DNA from: Bdellovibrionales bacterium | GTDB taxonomy: Bacteria > Bdellovibrionota > Bacteriovoracia > Bacteriovoracales > Bacteriovoracaceae | Reading direction: 5' to 3' | DNA: 11,433 bases | NCBI GenBank assembly: GCA_023250775.1 | Contig: JAHFAA010000084.1 | Coordinates: 1-11,433, forward strand | Shown: positions 1 to 5,893 of the stretch, piece by piece | Layout of the letters: every line of letters begins with the position of its first letter | Position numbering within the stretch: position 1 is the first letter of the stretch | Translations under genes and position numbers: made by a program | The notes under the pieces: model-generated | What the model was told of the DNA's origin: nothing | Database searches by the model: none | Seen by the model: the letters and a program-made list of their open reading frames with translations, nothing else

Positions 1-113
1 ACCGGGGCAAACATCAGACCGATCATTCTATCCAACATTGATTTGGCATACCTCGCCTTCGACGTCAGCCGCTGAGATTGTCCAAATAATGTCACGTCCA
101 GCATTTCAATCAT
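1..113 (-). CDS. DUF192-like protein, N-terminal fragment (cut by left edge)
   Basis: Only the first 37 codons are visible. The peptide starts MIEMLDVTLF and ends in ARYAKSMLDRMIGLMFAP. The pattern of an Arg one residue before a hydrophobic and a GLMF motif resembles the start of the DUF192 family, small proteins of unknown function whose signature is an ER..GLM(F/G) segment. The ATG overlaps the TAA stop of the TadC-like gene by one base (TAATG), so the two are probably translationally coupled and in one operon. A second ATG lies three codons further in (at 104) and could be the real start. DUF192 genes do accompany tad-type genes in some deltaproteobacteria-like genomes, but I recall this rather than verified it. 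The family call rests on one short motif and is tentative; that the frame is coding is more secure because of the overlap. Confidence 0.6.
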   Translation of the reverse strand, partial: MIEMLDVTLFGQSQRLTSKARYAKSMLDRMIGLMFAP

Positions 114-1684
114 TATTGTGGCCCTGAAATAAACTCAACCACCAGCGGTCCTGCCACGATTAGCAATACCGCCGGAGTAATTAAAAACAACATCGGAAAC
201 AGAATTTTCGTTGCGGCCGTCGCACCTCTTTTTTCAATGTCGCTTGATTTCTTTTGTCTGATTTCGACTGCCAGACTTTTTAAGATCGGACCAATTGAGG
301 CACCAACTGAGTCCGCGGCAATCAAGGTGGCACAAAAGGATGAGATCTGAATCAAGTCAATTCTCCACGACATATTTCTCAAGGCCTCGGCCCGACTCGC
401 CCCAATTTTGATTTCTTTAATGAGAATTTGAAATTCCTCTGTAAGTGCCGATGGTTTAGCTTTTTCTACCACCTTGGTCATTGCCGCAATAAAATCCAAA
501 CCTGCCTCAACTGACAGGGCCAACATATCAACACAAAATGGCATTGAATTAATGACATCGACTTGTCGCTGCGCCTTTTTGCCACTTATCCAAATATTTG
601 GATAGAAAAACCCGATGGCCCCAAGAACCGGAATAAGACTGAGTGGCCAGGTTTCTTCCAAGAACGCCCGTATTCCCATAAAGACGACTGGAAAACCTAT
701 GATCAAAAATAATTTGAAGCTGTAAAAATCTTCCGCACTTAACAAATTTGTCAATCCGGCGGCGGCAAGCGGACGCTTATACTTTTCTTTCAACACACGC
801 TTATACTTCATGGAGGAAACGACTGGGGAGATATAACGTTTAAAAAATGGCCTTGAGTATTGCAAAATCGCGCCATGCTTTGCTACATCACTTTTACTTA
901 CCGTATCTTCTAATTGCTCTCCAGCCTTAAACTGACTTTCATCCTGAAACACCATCTTGGCGAATAAAAAGACCGATAATCCAATCAGGATTATTGCCGT
1001 GTACATCAGCAAATCACTTCCTGTTTTTTTATTTTTCATTCTTTCACAGGCCGTCGGCTCACCACCATCACAAGCTTGTTTGTAATAAATCTGGGCCTTA
1101 TCGTAGTCGTCTTTCTTAATTTGCAGATCACCCATTCTTAAGCAGCCTAGAATTCTTTCCGGGCCGCATGACGGAATACCCTTGAGTCCATATTTTGTTT
1201 CCATGGCAGGAGTCGTGCACCCGTACTCTCGCATGGTCTCAAGCGTTTTCACTTTATCTTTGGCATAACCCGCTTCTGAAAAAAATAATCCGCATGATTT
1301 GTTTAAAGCTTTCTCTGCCTCATCAAGTTTTCCTTCGGCCATCAGAAGTTCGCCAAGCGTGGTACAACTTTCAGGAATTGATGGACGAAAAGGTTTGACT
1401 CGTTTCCAGTCACCGTCCCCACAATTATTGTCCCAAACAAGTTTTTCGCTCTTGGGCATTTTGTCCATATTCTCTTTGTTGGCGTCCTCTATTTCCTGGC
1501 ATCTCTTCACTCGTTTAAGTGCATTGTCATGTTCTCCTTTTTCTTCTTGATAACACTCGAAAGAATAATGTTTAATCAAGGCCTGTGGAGAATTGCTGTC
1601 TTCTTCGTCTTGCGCCCAAATACGATTTTGGAAAAGACAAAAAATTAATAAAATAAAAATATAAAAATTTTGTTTTTTTTGCAT
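113..1684 (-). CDS. TadC-like / type II secretion F-domain membrane protein with cysteine-rich periplasmic N-terminal domain
   Basis: Residue numbers are from the ATG at 1684 (523 aa). Residues 1-25 form a signal peptide ending in WAQ. Residues 26-220 are hydrophilic and contain ten cysteines (44, 62, 88, 107, 131, 156, 173, 181, 205, 213) and TPR/Sel1-like units such as GKLDEAEKALNKSC and YDKAQIYYKQACDGGEPTAC. This recalls the disulfide-linked Sel1 repeats of Hcp-type proteins. A membrane helix follows at about 225-246, then a helix pair at 323-341 and 347-366, a T2SSF domain at about 379-503 (PFCVDMLALSVEAGLDF), and a last helix at 493-516. The second half is the usual Tad inner-membrane platform protein TadC, which assembles Flp-type pili with TadB and the TadA ATPase. 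The periplasmic half is extra. I prefer the ATG at 1684 to a GTG four codons upstream, because AAAGGG lies just before the ATG. It is separated from nagZ by a terminator and is coupled to the DUF192-like gene. Confidence 0.85.
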   Translation of the reverse strand: MQKKQNFYIFILLIFCLFQNRIWAQDEEDSNSPQALIKHYSFECYQEEKGEHDNALKRVKRCQEIEDANKENMDKMPKSEKLVWDNNCGDGDWKRVKPFRPSIPESCTTLGELLMAEGKLDEAEKALNKSCGLFFSEAGYAKDKVKTLETMREYGCTTPAMETKYGLKGIPSCGPERILGCLRMGDLQIKKDDYDKAQIYYKQACDGGEPTACERMKNKKTGSDLLMYTAIILIGLSVFLFAKMVFQDESQFKAGEQLEDTVSKSDVAKHGAILQYSRPFFKRYISPVVSSMKYKRVLKEKYKRPLAAAGLTNLLSAEDFYSFKLFLIIGFPVVFMGIRAFLEETWPLSLIPVLGAIGFFYPNIWISGKKAQRQVDVINSMPFCVDMLALSVEAGLDFIAAMTKVVEKAKPSALTEEFQILIKEIKIGASRAEALRNMSWRIDLIQISSFCATLIAADSVGASIGPILKSLAVEIRQKKSSDIEKRGATAATKILFPMLFLITPAVLLIVAGPLVVEFISGPQ

Positions 1685-1741
1685 AGGCCCTTTCACGCAA
1701 AGCTTTTGTATTAACTAAATAATATCAAAGAATTAAGCGAG

Positions 1742-1756
1742 TTACGCCTGGCGCAA
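1742..1756. promoter_or_regulatory. Interrupted palindrome upstream of the tadC-like gene, possible operator
   Basis: The 15 bases read TTACGCCTGGCGCAA, which fits TTnCGCCnGGCGnAA, symmetrical except at three positions. It lies between the nagZ terminator and the tadC-like start, about 58 bases before the ATG, where an operator could sit. I recognise no known regulator for it, and a clear promoter could not be fixed next to it. Confidence 0.3.
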
Positions 1757-1763
1757 ATGAGGC

Positions 1764-1791
1764 AAAAAAGGACTAGGAAAAACTTGTCCCT
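1764..1791 (-). terminator. Rho-independent terminator after nagZ
   Basis: On the minus strand the transcript reads AGGGAC AAG TTTTTC CTA GTCCT followed by six T residues (plus-strand A run 1764-1769). The stem is AGGGAC with GTCCTT (one G-T pair), then an A-A mismatch, then AG with CT around a six-base loop. The hairpin begins within the nagZ stop codon, so it closes the mreB-pilZ-lipoprotein-nagZ unit. Confidence 0.65.
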
Positions 1792-2869
1792 AACTTGATT
1801 TTGTCTGAGATTTCTTTTCAGCTATTTGGGCCAAAAACTGCGCCCCTTGTGCCGCATGGAAGGCCTTCGGGATCGAAGGAATGTAAACGGGATTATAGGT
1901 AGCAAGATACTCTTTCTTTAGATCATTCACCCTTTTTACTTTCTGAGCAATTTCATCATTTTTTAATTCCTGCTTCTGCTTGGCCTCTTTTAAGGCCTCA
2001 AGGCCAATTCTTGCCGATGCAGTCGAGCGGTAAAGCATTATATCTGTTCCTGCTTTCAATGCTAAAACGGTTGCCGGCCCCATTCCGTGATGATCGGTAA
2101 TGGCCTTCATCTCCATGTCATCTGAGATAATCACTTTTTGAAATTTAAGTTCCTTGCGAAGAAGGTTGTGAGCATTTTTACTCAAGGAACATGGAAGTTC
2201 CTGATCAATCGCATCCACAATCAAATGACCCATCATCACGAACTCAACTCGTGACTTAATTGCTTTAATAAAGGGAACCAGTTCACTATTTTTCAACTCT
2301 TCCATTGTTGTTTTCACGATGGGTAAATCAAAATGGGAATCTTTCAGGGTTGAACCATGACCAGGAAAATGTTTTGCACAGGCCATAATCTTAGCTGTTT
2401 GCAACCCTCGTATCGCAGCACTGACATATTTCGAAACTGTATCCGCATCACTTCCGAAAGAGCGGTCACCAATGACTTTGTTATTTGGATTTGTCCAAAT
2501 ATCACACACAGGTGAAAAATTTAAATTTACACCACAAGCACTTAACTCCTGCGCCATTATATGATGGGCCTCAAAACATAATTTCGGCGAACCAAGTTTT
2601 GCCAACTCATTCATTGGAGGAAATACCGTAAATTGATTCTTGAATCTTTGAACTCTGCCACCTTCATGATCGGTGGCCACAAATAAAGGATATTCTTTCC
2701 TTGTTTGTTGAATATTATTAATTAATTCGGCAAGCTGGGCAGATGACTCATAGTTGTGGGCGAAGAGAACAACCCCGCCAATATTTTCGGTCTCCAAAAA
2801 ATTTCGATCTTCATTATTTAAGGTTGTACCGGTGATCCCTGTAATTATGAGTTGGCCTAGTTCACTCAA
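1790..2869 (-). CDS. nagZ: Beta-N-acetylhexosaminidase, glycoside hydrolase family 3 (NagZ)
   Basis: NagZ removes the non-reducing N-acetylglucosamine from GlcNAc-anhydroMurNAc muropeptides in the cytoplasm during peptidoglycan recycling. Numbered from a TTG at 2869 (359 aa), the protein shows DHEGGRVQR (67-75), KHFPGHG (166-172), the DSH dyad (Asp177, His179) that serves as acid/base in this family, and SDDMEM (249-254), whose first Asp (250) aligns with the catalytic nucleophile. There is no signal peptide. The TTG is preceded by a perfect AGGAGG six bases away, and the protein then begins SELGQLIITG, as NagZ proteins do. The ATG at 2929 would add a Lys/Gln/Arg-rich leader that is only the out-of-frame reading of the upstream lipoprotein tail. 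The TTG overlaps that gene's stop (TTGAGTGA), so translation is probably coupled. The length suits the family (about 340 aa), with a C-terminal tail about 25 residues longer than usual. Confidence 0.93.
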   Translation of the reverse strand: MSELGQLIITGITGTTLNNEDRNFLETENIGGVVLFAHNYESSAQLAELINNIQQTRKEYPLFVATDHEGGRVQRFKNQFTVFPPMNELAKLGSPKLCFEAHHIMAQELSACGVNLNFSPVCDIWTNPNNKVIGDRSFGSDADTVSKYVSAAIRGLQTAKIMACAKHFPGHGSTLKDSHFDLPIVKTTMEELKNSELVPFIKAIKSRVEFVMMGHLIVDAIDQELPCSLSKNAHNLLRKELKFQKVIISDDMEMKAITDHHGMGPATVLALKAGTDIMLYRSTASARIGLEALKEAKQKQELKNDEIAQKVKRVNDLKKEYLATYNPVYIPSIPKAFHAAQGAQFLAQIAEKKSQTKSS

Positions 2870-3815
2870 TTGATTCCTCCTCTGCTGCTGCTTCATCATC
2901 ACCTTCGGGACCTTCAAACTGTTCTGCATTACCGAAGGTTTCTTTTTTACTCATGCGTGATGGCTTTTTTGTTTTCGTCTTAATTTTTTTTACTGTACCG
3001 CTCTGATTCCTCGAAATTGTAAGTCCTTGTGATATCCAGAACATTTTAGAGAGATTTTCATATTCATCAATATTAAAAAATATAGATTCTTCTCCAAACA
3101 GGACTGTATATTTTCTTTCACCATCTTCAGTTCGCCCATCATAAACTGCCTGAGCACGAGAAAATACCTCAGAGGGTACATTGGAATACTGTTCTTGAAA
3201 ATAAGGATACCCATCCCAAATGATATGAAAATTTAACTGGCCCGCATTTTTATCGGAAGAAATGGCAAAAAAGCCTGTTTTGGCAATACATTCTAACATT
3301 TGTGAAAAAAAGCAATATACTCCAGTTCCTTTTGGAAAAGGCACTTTCACTTTGCCATTCCATTTGGCCTCAGGAGAAACCATTTTTACCATGATACTTC
3401 TCGTCGCTGTATCAAGCCTCATCTGGGTAAAATATTTCTTACTGTCAAACCAGACAGTGTATTCAGAAATTTTGGGCCGAAGCACCGGAGTTTTCTTACC
3501 ATCGGCACCTTCTAAAAAACCAATCTCCGCAACCGCAATACTTTTTTCCAATTCTTTATCTGACTTTCCCTCAACATAAACACGCCTCTTCACTATTTGG
3601 TTATTTTTTTTGGGATTGCCGCCACTTTCACGCTCCAAAATAAATTGTCCCGTGGCATCGGTCATATGATAAAGCACATGAGATGATGATGGATTCGAAG
3701 GCCTGCCTCTTAGGGCATTAACAAATGCACAGCTTTGTAAAATAAAAACAAGTGTTATCAGTTTACAAAGAAATGATGTAGCTTTGAAAAAGTACGCGCT
3801 CTTCCTCAGAAACAT
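2862..3815 (-). CDS. Putative lipoprotein of unknown function with charged C-terminal tail
   Basis: I do not recognise a family. The 317-residue product begins with a Lys/Arg-containing segment, a hydrophobic stretch (19-27) and a lipobox LQSC with Cys29 as the likely lipid-bearing residue; the next residue is Ala, compatible with outer-membrane sorting. The body (40-270) has alternating beta-strand-like stretches, such as ISEYTVWFDSKKYFTQMRLD and LNFHIIWDGYPYF, and two cysteines at 168 and 176 that could pair. The tail splits by charge: 276-291 is Lys/Arg-rich, 299-317 is Glu/Asp-rich. The ATG at 3815 has AAAAGGA five to six bases upstream and overlaps the PilZ gene by 53 bases, a long overlap but with no alternative ATG/GTG/TTG before the lipobox. 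The gene lies in the mreB-nagZ unit, so a role in the envelope is plausible, but that is inference only. Confidence 0.8.
   Translation of the reverse strand: MFLRKSAYFFKATSFLCKLITLVFILQSCAFVNALRGRPSNPSSSHVLYHMTDATGQFILERESGGNPKKNNQIVKRRVYVEGKSDKELEKSIAVAEIGFLEGADGKKTPVLRPKISEYTVWFDSKKYFTQMRLDTATRSIMVKMVSPEAKWNGKVKVPFPKGTGVYCFFSQMLECIAKTGFFAISSDKNAGQLNFHIIWDGYPYFQEQYSNVPSEVFSRAQAVYDGRTEDGERKYTVLFGEESIFFNIDEYENLSKMFWISQGLTISRNQSGTVKKIKTKTKKPSRMSKKETFGNAEQFEGPEGDDEAAAEEESIE
2876..2881 (-). promoter_or_regulatory. Shine-Dalgarno AGGAGG that fixes the nagZ TTG start
   Basis: The minus strand reads AGGAGG, then AATCAA, then TTG. The six bases between motif and TTG give ideal spacing. The motif lies inside the Glu codons of the upstream lipoprotein tail (GAG GAG GAA), so the same bases encode Glu residues and a ribosome binding site. 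Confidence 0.8.
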
Positions 3816-4557
3816 AGGGTTCCTTTTCTATTTCAAAAAACCACTTTAAAGGATTTTCGTGTGGATTAAGAATATTTAATCCGACTTTGCGTCGATTATT
3901 CTCTTTCCCCCCGCCTTCAATAAACTCTATGTTATAGACAATTTCCCCGGCGGTAAGTTCGAACCCATTCTCACCATAAGACAGGCGAAGATCATTCAAT
4001 GATTTTTTAGCATCAAATAATTCGTTTTGTTCCTTATTTACCAAAAAGGAGAGACCACTTTGCCCAATATCAAAAAGGGGGAAGGAAAAACTTTTTCCAG
4101 CACTCTTAATCGGAGCGCCTCGCAAGGAAATTACATTCGCCAGGTGCTCACGCTTTCCATGGGAAATTTCAATTTTTTTATAAGGAAATAAACGAATTCG
4201 ATCTTTTTTTCTTCGTTCTAATTTATAAATTTGTTTATTAAAAATTTCAAAAGCGTAACATTCATCTTTCTTGCCAACATAACTGGCCTGCGCAAAAAAA
4301 TAATGGATGCCATGTTTAAATGAAACTGAGAATTTCTGCCCTGGAATTAAAAAATGCTGAAATTCTTCACCACAAAAAAAAGCACTTAGCAAAATTACGT
4401 GACCTTTTTTGTGACAGATCGAATCGCCTTCAAAGGAGATTTTATCATTCCAAAATAAAAGTCGAGTCGCAGAAGAATTGATCTGTTCAAGCTTTTGAAC
4501 GGACCTTTGTTTCAGCAATTTCTTGAATGGTGCCTGTTTGAGAATTTTCCTTGCCAC
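3763..4557 (-). CDS. PilZ-domain protein, probable c-di-GMP receptor
   Basis: The 264-residue protein has the two PilZ ligand motifs: RxxxR at Arg116-Arg120 (in ERRKKDRIRL) and the second motif at Asp163-Ile-Gly-Gln-Ser-Gly168 (DIGQSGLSF), where the usual Ser is Gly. About 115 residues precede the RxxxR and look beta-rich, comparable in place to the YcgR N-terminal domain, so the overall layout is YcgR-like. PilZ proteins change conformation when c-di-GMP binds and then act on a partner. No signal peptide or membrane helix is seen, so it is cytoplasmic. The start is a GTG 11 bases after the mreB stop, with only a weak GGGG-type Shine-Dalgarno, and no Met occurs in the protein after it; translation may depend on coupling to mreB. 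It overlaps the following lipoprotein gene by 53 bases. The partner is unknown; MreB or the elongasome is a guess from position. Confidence 0.8.
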   Translation of the reverse strand: MARKILKQAPFKKLLKQRSVQKLEQINSSATRLLFWNDKISFEGDSICHKKGHVILLSAFFCGEEFQHFLIPGQKFSVSFKHGIHYFFAQASYVGKKDECYAFEIFNKQIYKLERRKKDRIRLFPYKKIEISHGKREHLANVISLRGAPIKSAGKSFSFPLFDIGQSGLSFLVNKEQNELFDAKKSLNDLRLSYGENGFELTAGEIVYNIEFIEGGGKENNRRKVGLNILNPHENPLKWFFEIEKEPYVSEEERVLFQSYIISL

Positions 4558-4568
4558 TGGTGCCCCAA

Positions 4569-5606
4569 CTAACCCAATGTGGCCACCTGCCGCAGGAGTG
4601 ACATTGACTCAAGAACCTTACCGCATCCTCGCACTACTGAGGTCAAGGGATCTTCTGCCAAGCTCACAGGAAGACCCGTTTTTTCTTTAATCAAAATATC
4701 CAGATTTGCCAGAAGGGCCCCACCACCGGACAAGATAATTCCATTATCGACAATGTCGGCAGCTAATTCAGGAGGTGTCTTTTCAAGAGACACTTTAATG
4801 GCCTCCACAACTGCAGCCACTGAATCAGTCAGGGCGTCACGAATTTCATCACTGGTAACTTCGATAATTTTGGGAGCTCCGGCGATCAAGTCACGACCTT
4901 TTACTTCATATGATTTGACTTCATCATCGAAGGGATAAGCATTCCCAATACTAATCTTAATGGCTTCTGCCGTTCGTTCGCCGATCAACAACGAATATTT
5001 TTTCTTGATGTAACTGGCAATCGCCTCATCAAATTTGTCACCGGCGACACGTTCTGATTTTGAAAATACAATTCCACCCAAAGAAATAACCGCCACTTCA
5101 GTAGTTCCACCACCAATATCAACAATCATATTTCCTGATGGTTCGGTGATTGGAAGTCCAGCTCCGATCGCAGCCGCCATTGGTTCTTCAATCAGATAAA
5201 CTTCACGTGCACCAGCTTGTTCCGCGGATTCTTTTACCGCACGTTTTTCCACCTGAGTAATCCCGAAAGGGATACAAATTACAATTCTTGGTTTAATTAA
5301 TTTTGATCCCGAAAAAGATTTCTGAATAAAGTGACGAAGCATCGCTTGGCACACTTCAAAATCAGCAATAACACCATCTCTCATTGGGCGAATGGCCTTG
5401 ATTGAGCCAGGAGTTCTTCCCAACATTTCTTTGGCCTCACGACCAACGGCCAAAACTTTAATCTGACCCTTCACACCTGTGTGAACAGCGACGACAGAAG
5501 GTTCATTGATAATAATGCCACGATCTCTTGCATACACGAGAGTGTTAGCAGTGCCTAAATCAATGGCCAGGTCGTTCGAAAACCAATCGAGAACTTTTTT
5601 GAACAT
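4569..5606 (-). CDS. mreB: Rod-shape-determining actin-like protein MreB
   Basis: MreB forms membrane-bound filaments that direct lateral peptidoglycan synthesis with RodA, PBP2, MreC and MreD. The 345-residue protein has the actin-fold ATPase motifs: DLGTANT (16-22), DIGGGTTE (163-170) and the adenosine motif ILSGGGALL (291-299), plus EEPMAAAIGAGLPI, GERTAE and LEKTPPEL, all diagnostic of MreB. The amphipathic N-terminus FKKVLDWF suits membrane attachment. Start: ATG at 5606 with AAGGA eight bases upstream. The usual mreC and mreD do not follow; a PilZ gene comes instead, as found in lineages with split mre genes or several mreB copies. Transcription probably starts from the promoter at 5657-5686, next to a 12-base palindrome. 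Confidence 0.97.
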   Translation of the reverse strand: MFKKVLDWFSNDLAIDLGTANTLVYARDRGIIINEPSVVAVHTGVKGQIKVLAVGREAKEMLGRTPGSIKAIRPMRDGVIADFEVCQAMLRHFIQKSFSGSKLIKPRIVICIPFGITQVEKRAVKESAEQAGAREVYLIEEPMAAAIGAGLPITEPSGNMIVDIGGGTTEVAVISLGGIVFSKSERVAGDKFDEAIASYIKKKYSLLIGERTAEAIKISIGNAYPFDDEVKSYEVKGRDLIAGAPKIIEVTSDEIRDALTDSVAAVVEAIKVSLEKTPPELAADIVDNGIILSGGGALLANLDILIKEKTGLPVSLAEDPLTSVVRGCGKVLESMSLLRQVATLG

Positions 5607-5637
5607 TGTGGGATTCCTTATTTACAAACTACAAGCA

Positions 5638-5649
5638 CCAGTATACTGG
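5638..5649. promoter_or_regulatory. Perfect palindrome CCAGTATACTGG in the mreB leader, possible operator
   Basis: The 12-base sequence is a perfect inverted repeat, located just at or after the predicted mreB transcription start (about 5650) and 32 bases before the ATG. That position is typical of repressor sites. It resembles no operator I can name with confidence; the half-site spacing is unlike the LexA boxes I know. Confidence 0.4.
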
Positions 5650-5656
5650 CACGATG

Positions 5657-5686
5657 ATTAAAATAGAAGGTACTCCATATTGCCAA
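5657..5686 (-). promoter_or_regulatory. Predicted sigma-70-type promoter of mreB
   Basis: On the minus strand, TTGGCA (5681-5686) is followed 18 bases later by TTTAAT (5657-5662); each matches five of six positions of TTGACA and TATAAT. The transcript would begin near 5650 and carry a leader of about 44 bases. The -35 box overlaps the -35 box of the divergent small gene's promoter. Confidence 0.5.
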
Positions 5687-5708
5687 TACTACAATTTTTC
5701 ATTACACT
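5680..5708 (+). promoter_or_regulatory. Predicted promoter of the small plus-strand gene
   Basis: TTGCCA (5680-5685) and TACACT (5703-5708) are separated by 17 bases, five and four matches to the sigma-70 consensus. The predicted start lies near 5715, about 33 bases before the ATG at 5749. The -35 nearly coincides with that of mreB on the opposite strand, so the two polymerases could exclude each other. Confidence 0.45.
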
Positions 5709-5748
5709 ACAAATTCTTTTCAACACAAAGCAATAAAGGATTCTTACC

Positions 5749-5853
5749 ATGGGTGCTGGACGAAAGCGCAGTATAAAAAAAATGAGCCGAAGAAAAAGAC
5801 AAGTCAAGAAGAAGGAACGCGCTAAAAGAAAAATCGTTAAGAAAGTGAAGTAG
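5749..5853 (+). CDS. 34-residue, highly basic peptide, candidate small ribosomal protein
   Basis: The only plus-strand gene. The peptide starts MGAGRKRSIKKMSRRKRQ and continues KKKERAKRKIVKK; about 20 of 34 residues are Lys or Arg, with a single Glu and a single Gln. AAAGGA (5735-5740) lies eight bases before the ATG, and a promoter with a 17-base spacer lies upstream; its TAG is followed by 40 bases before the convergent gene. The KKM...RRK...KKK.R..RK pattern resembles the core of the COX24/AURKAIP1 (mS38) family and other tiny bacterial ribosomal proteins, which are rich in Arg and Lys and bind rRNA. Against a chance open frame: the composition of the whole frame, the good Shine-Dalgarno, and its place in an otherwise unexplained 287-base divergent/convergent gap. 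The family assignment is not established; a nucleic-acid-binding role is my inference. Confidence 0.75.
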   Translation: MGAGRKRSIKKMSRRKRQVKKKERAKRKIVKKVK

Positions 5854-5893
5854 TCTTCCGGGTAATAGTCAGCCTTTAATATCTGCTCGAGAC

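Noticed and set aside
1685..1696. GTG at 1696 as the start of the tadC-like gene
   Set aside because: No Shine-Dalgarno precedes it; the ATG at 1684 has AAAGGG upstream and begins a normal signal peptide.
2870..2929. ATG at 2929 as the start of nagZ
   Set aside because: The added 20 residues are Lys/Gln/Arg-rich and are the shifted reading of the upstream gene; the TTG at 2869 has a far better Shine-Dalgarno.
3262..3579. Plus-strand open frame of 105 codons opposite the lipoprotein gene
   Set aside because: No Shine-Dalgarno or recognisable protein; it is the antisense shadow of a gene with a lipobox and operon context. Other plus-strand frames over mreB, dnaJ and dnaK were set aside for the same reason.
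5854..5893. Bidirectional terminator between the small gene and the LpoA-like gene
   Set aside because: I could find no stable stem followed by a T run on either strand in these 40 bases.
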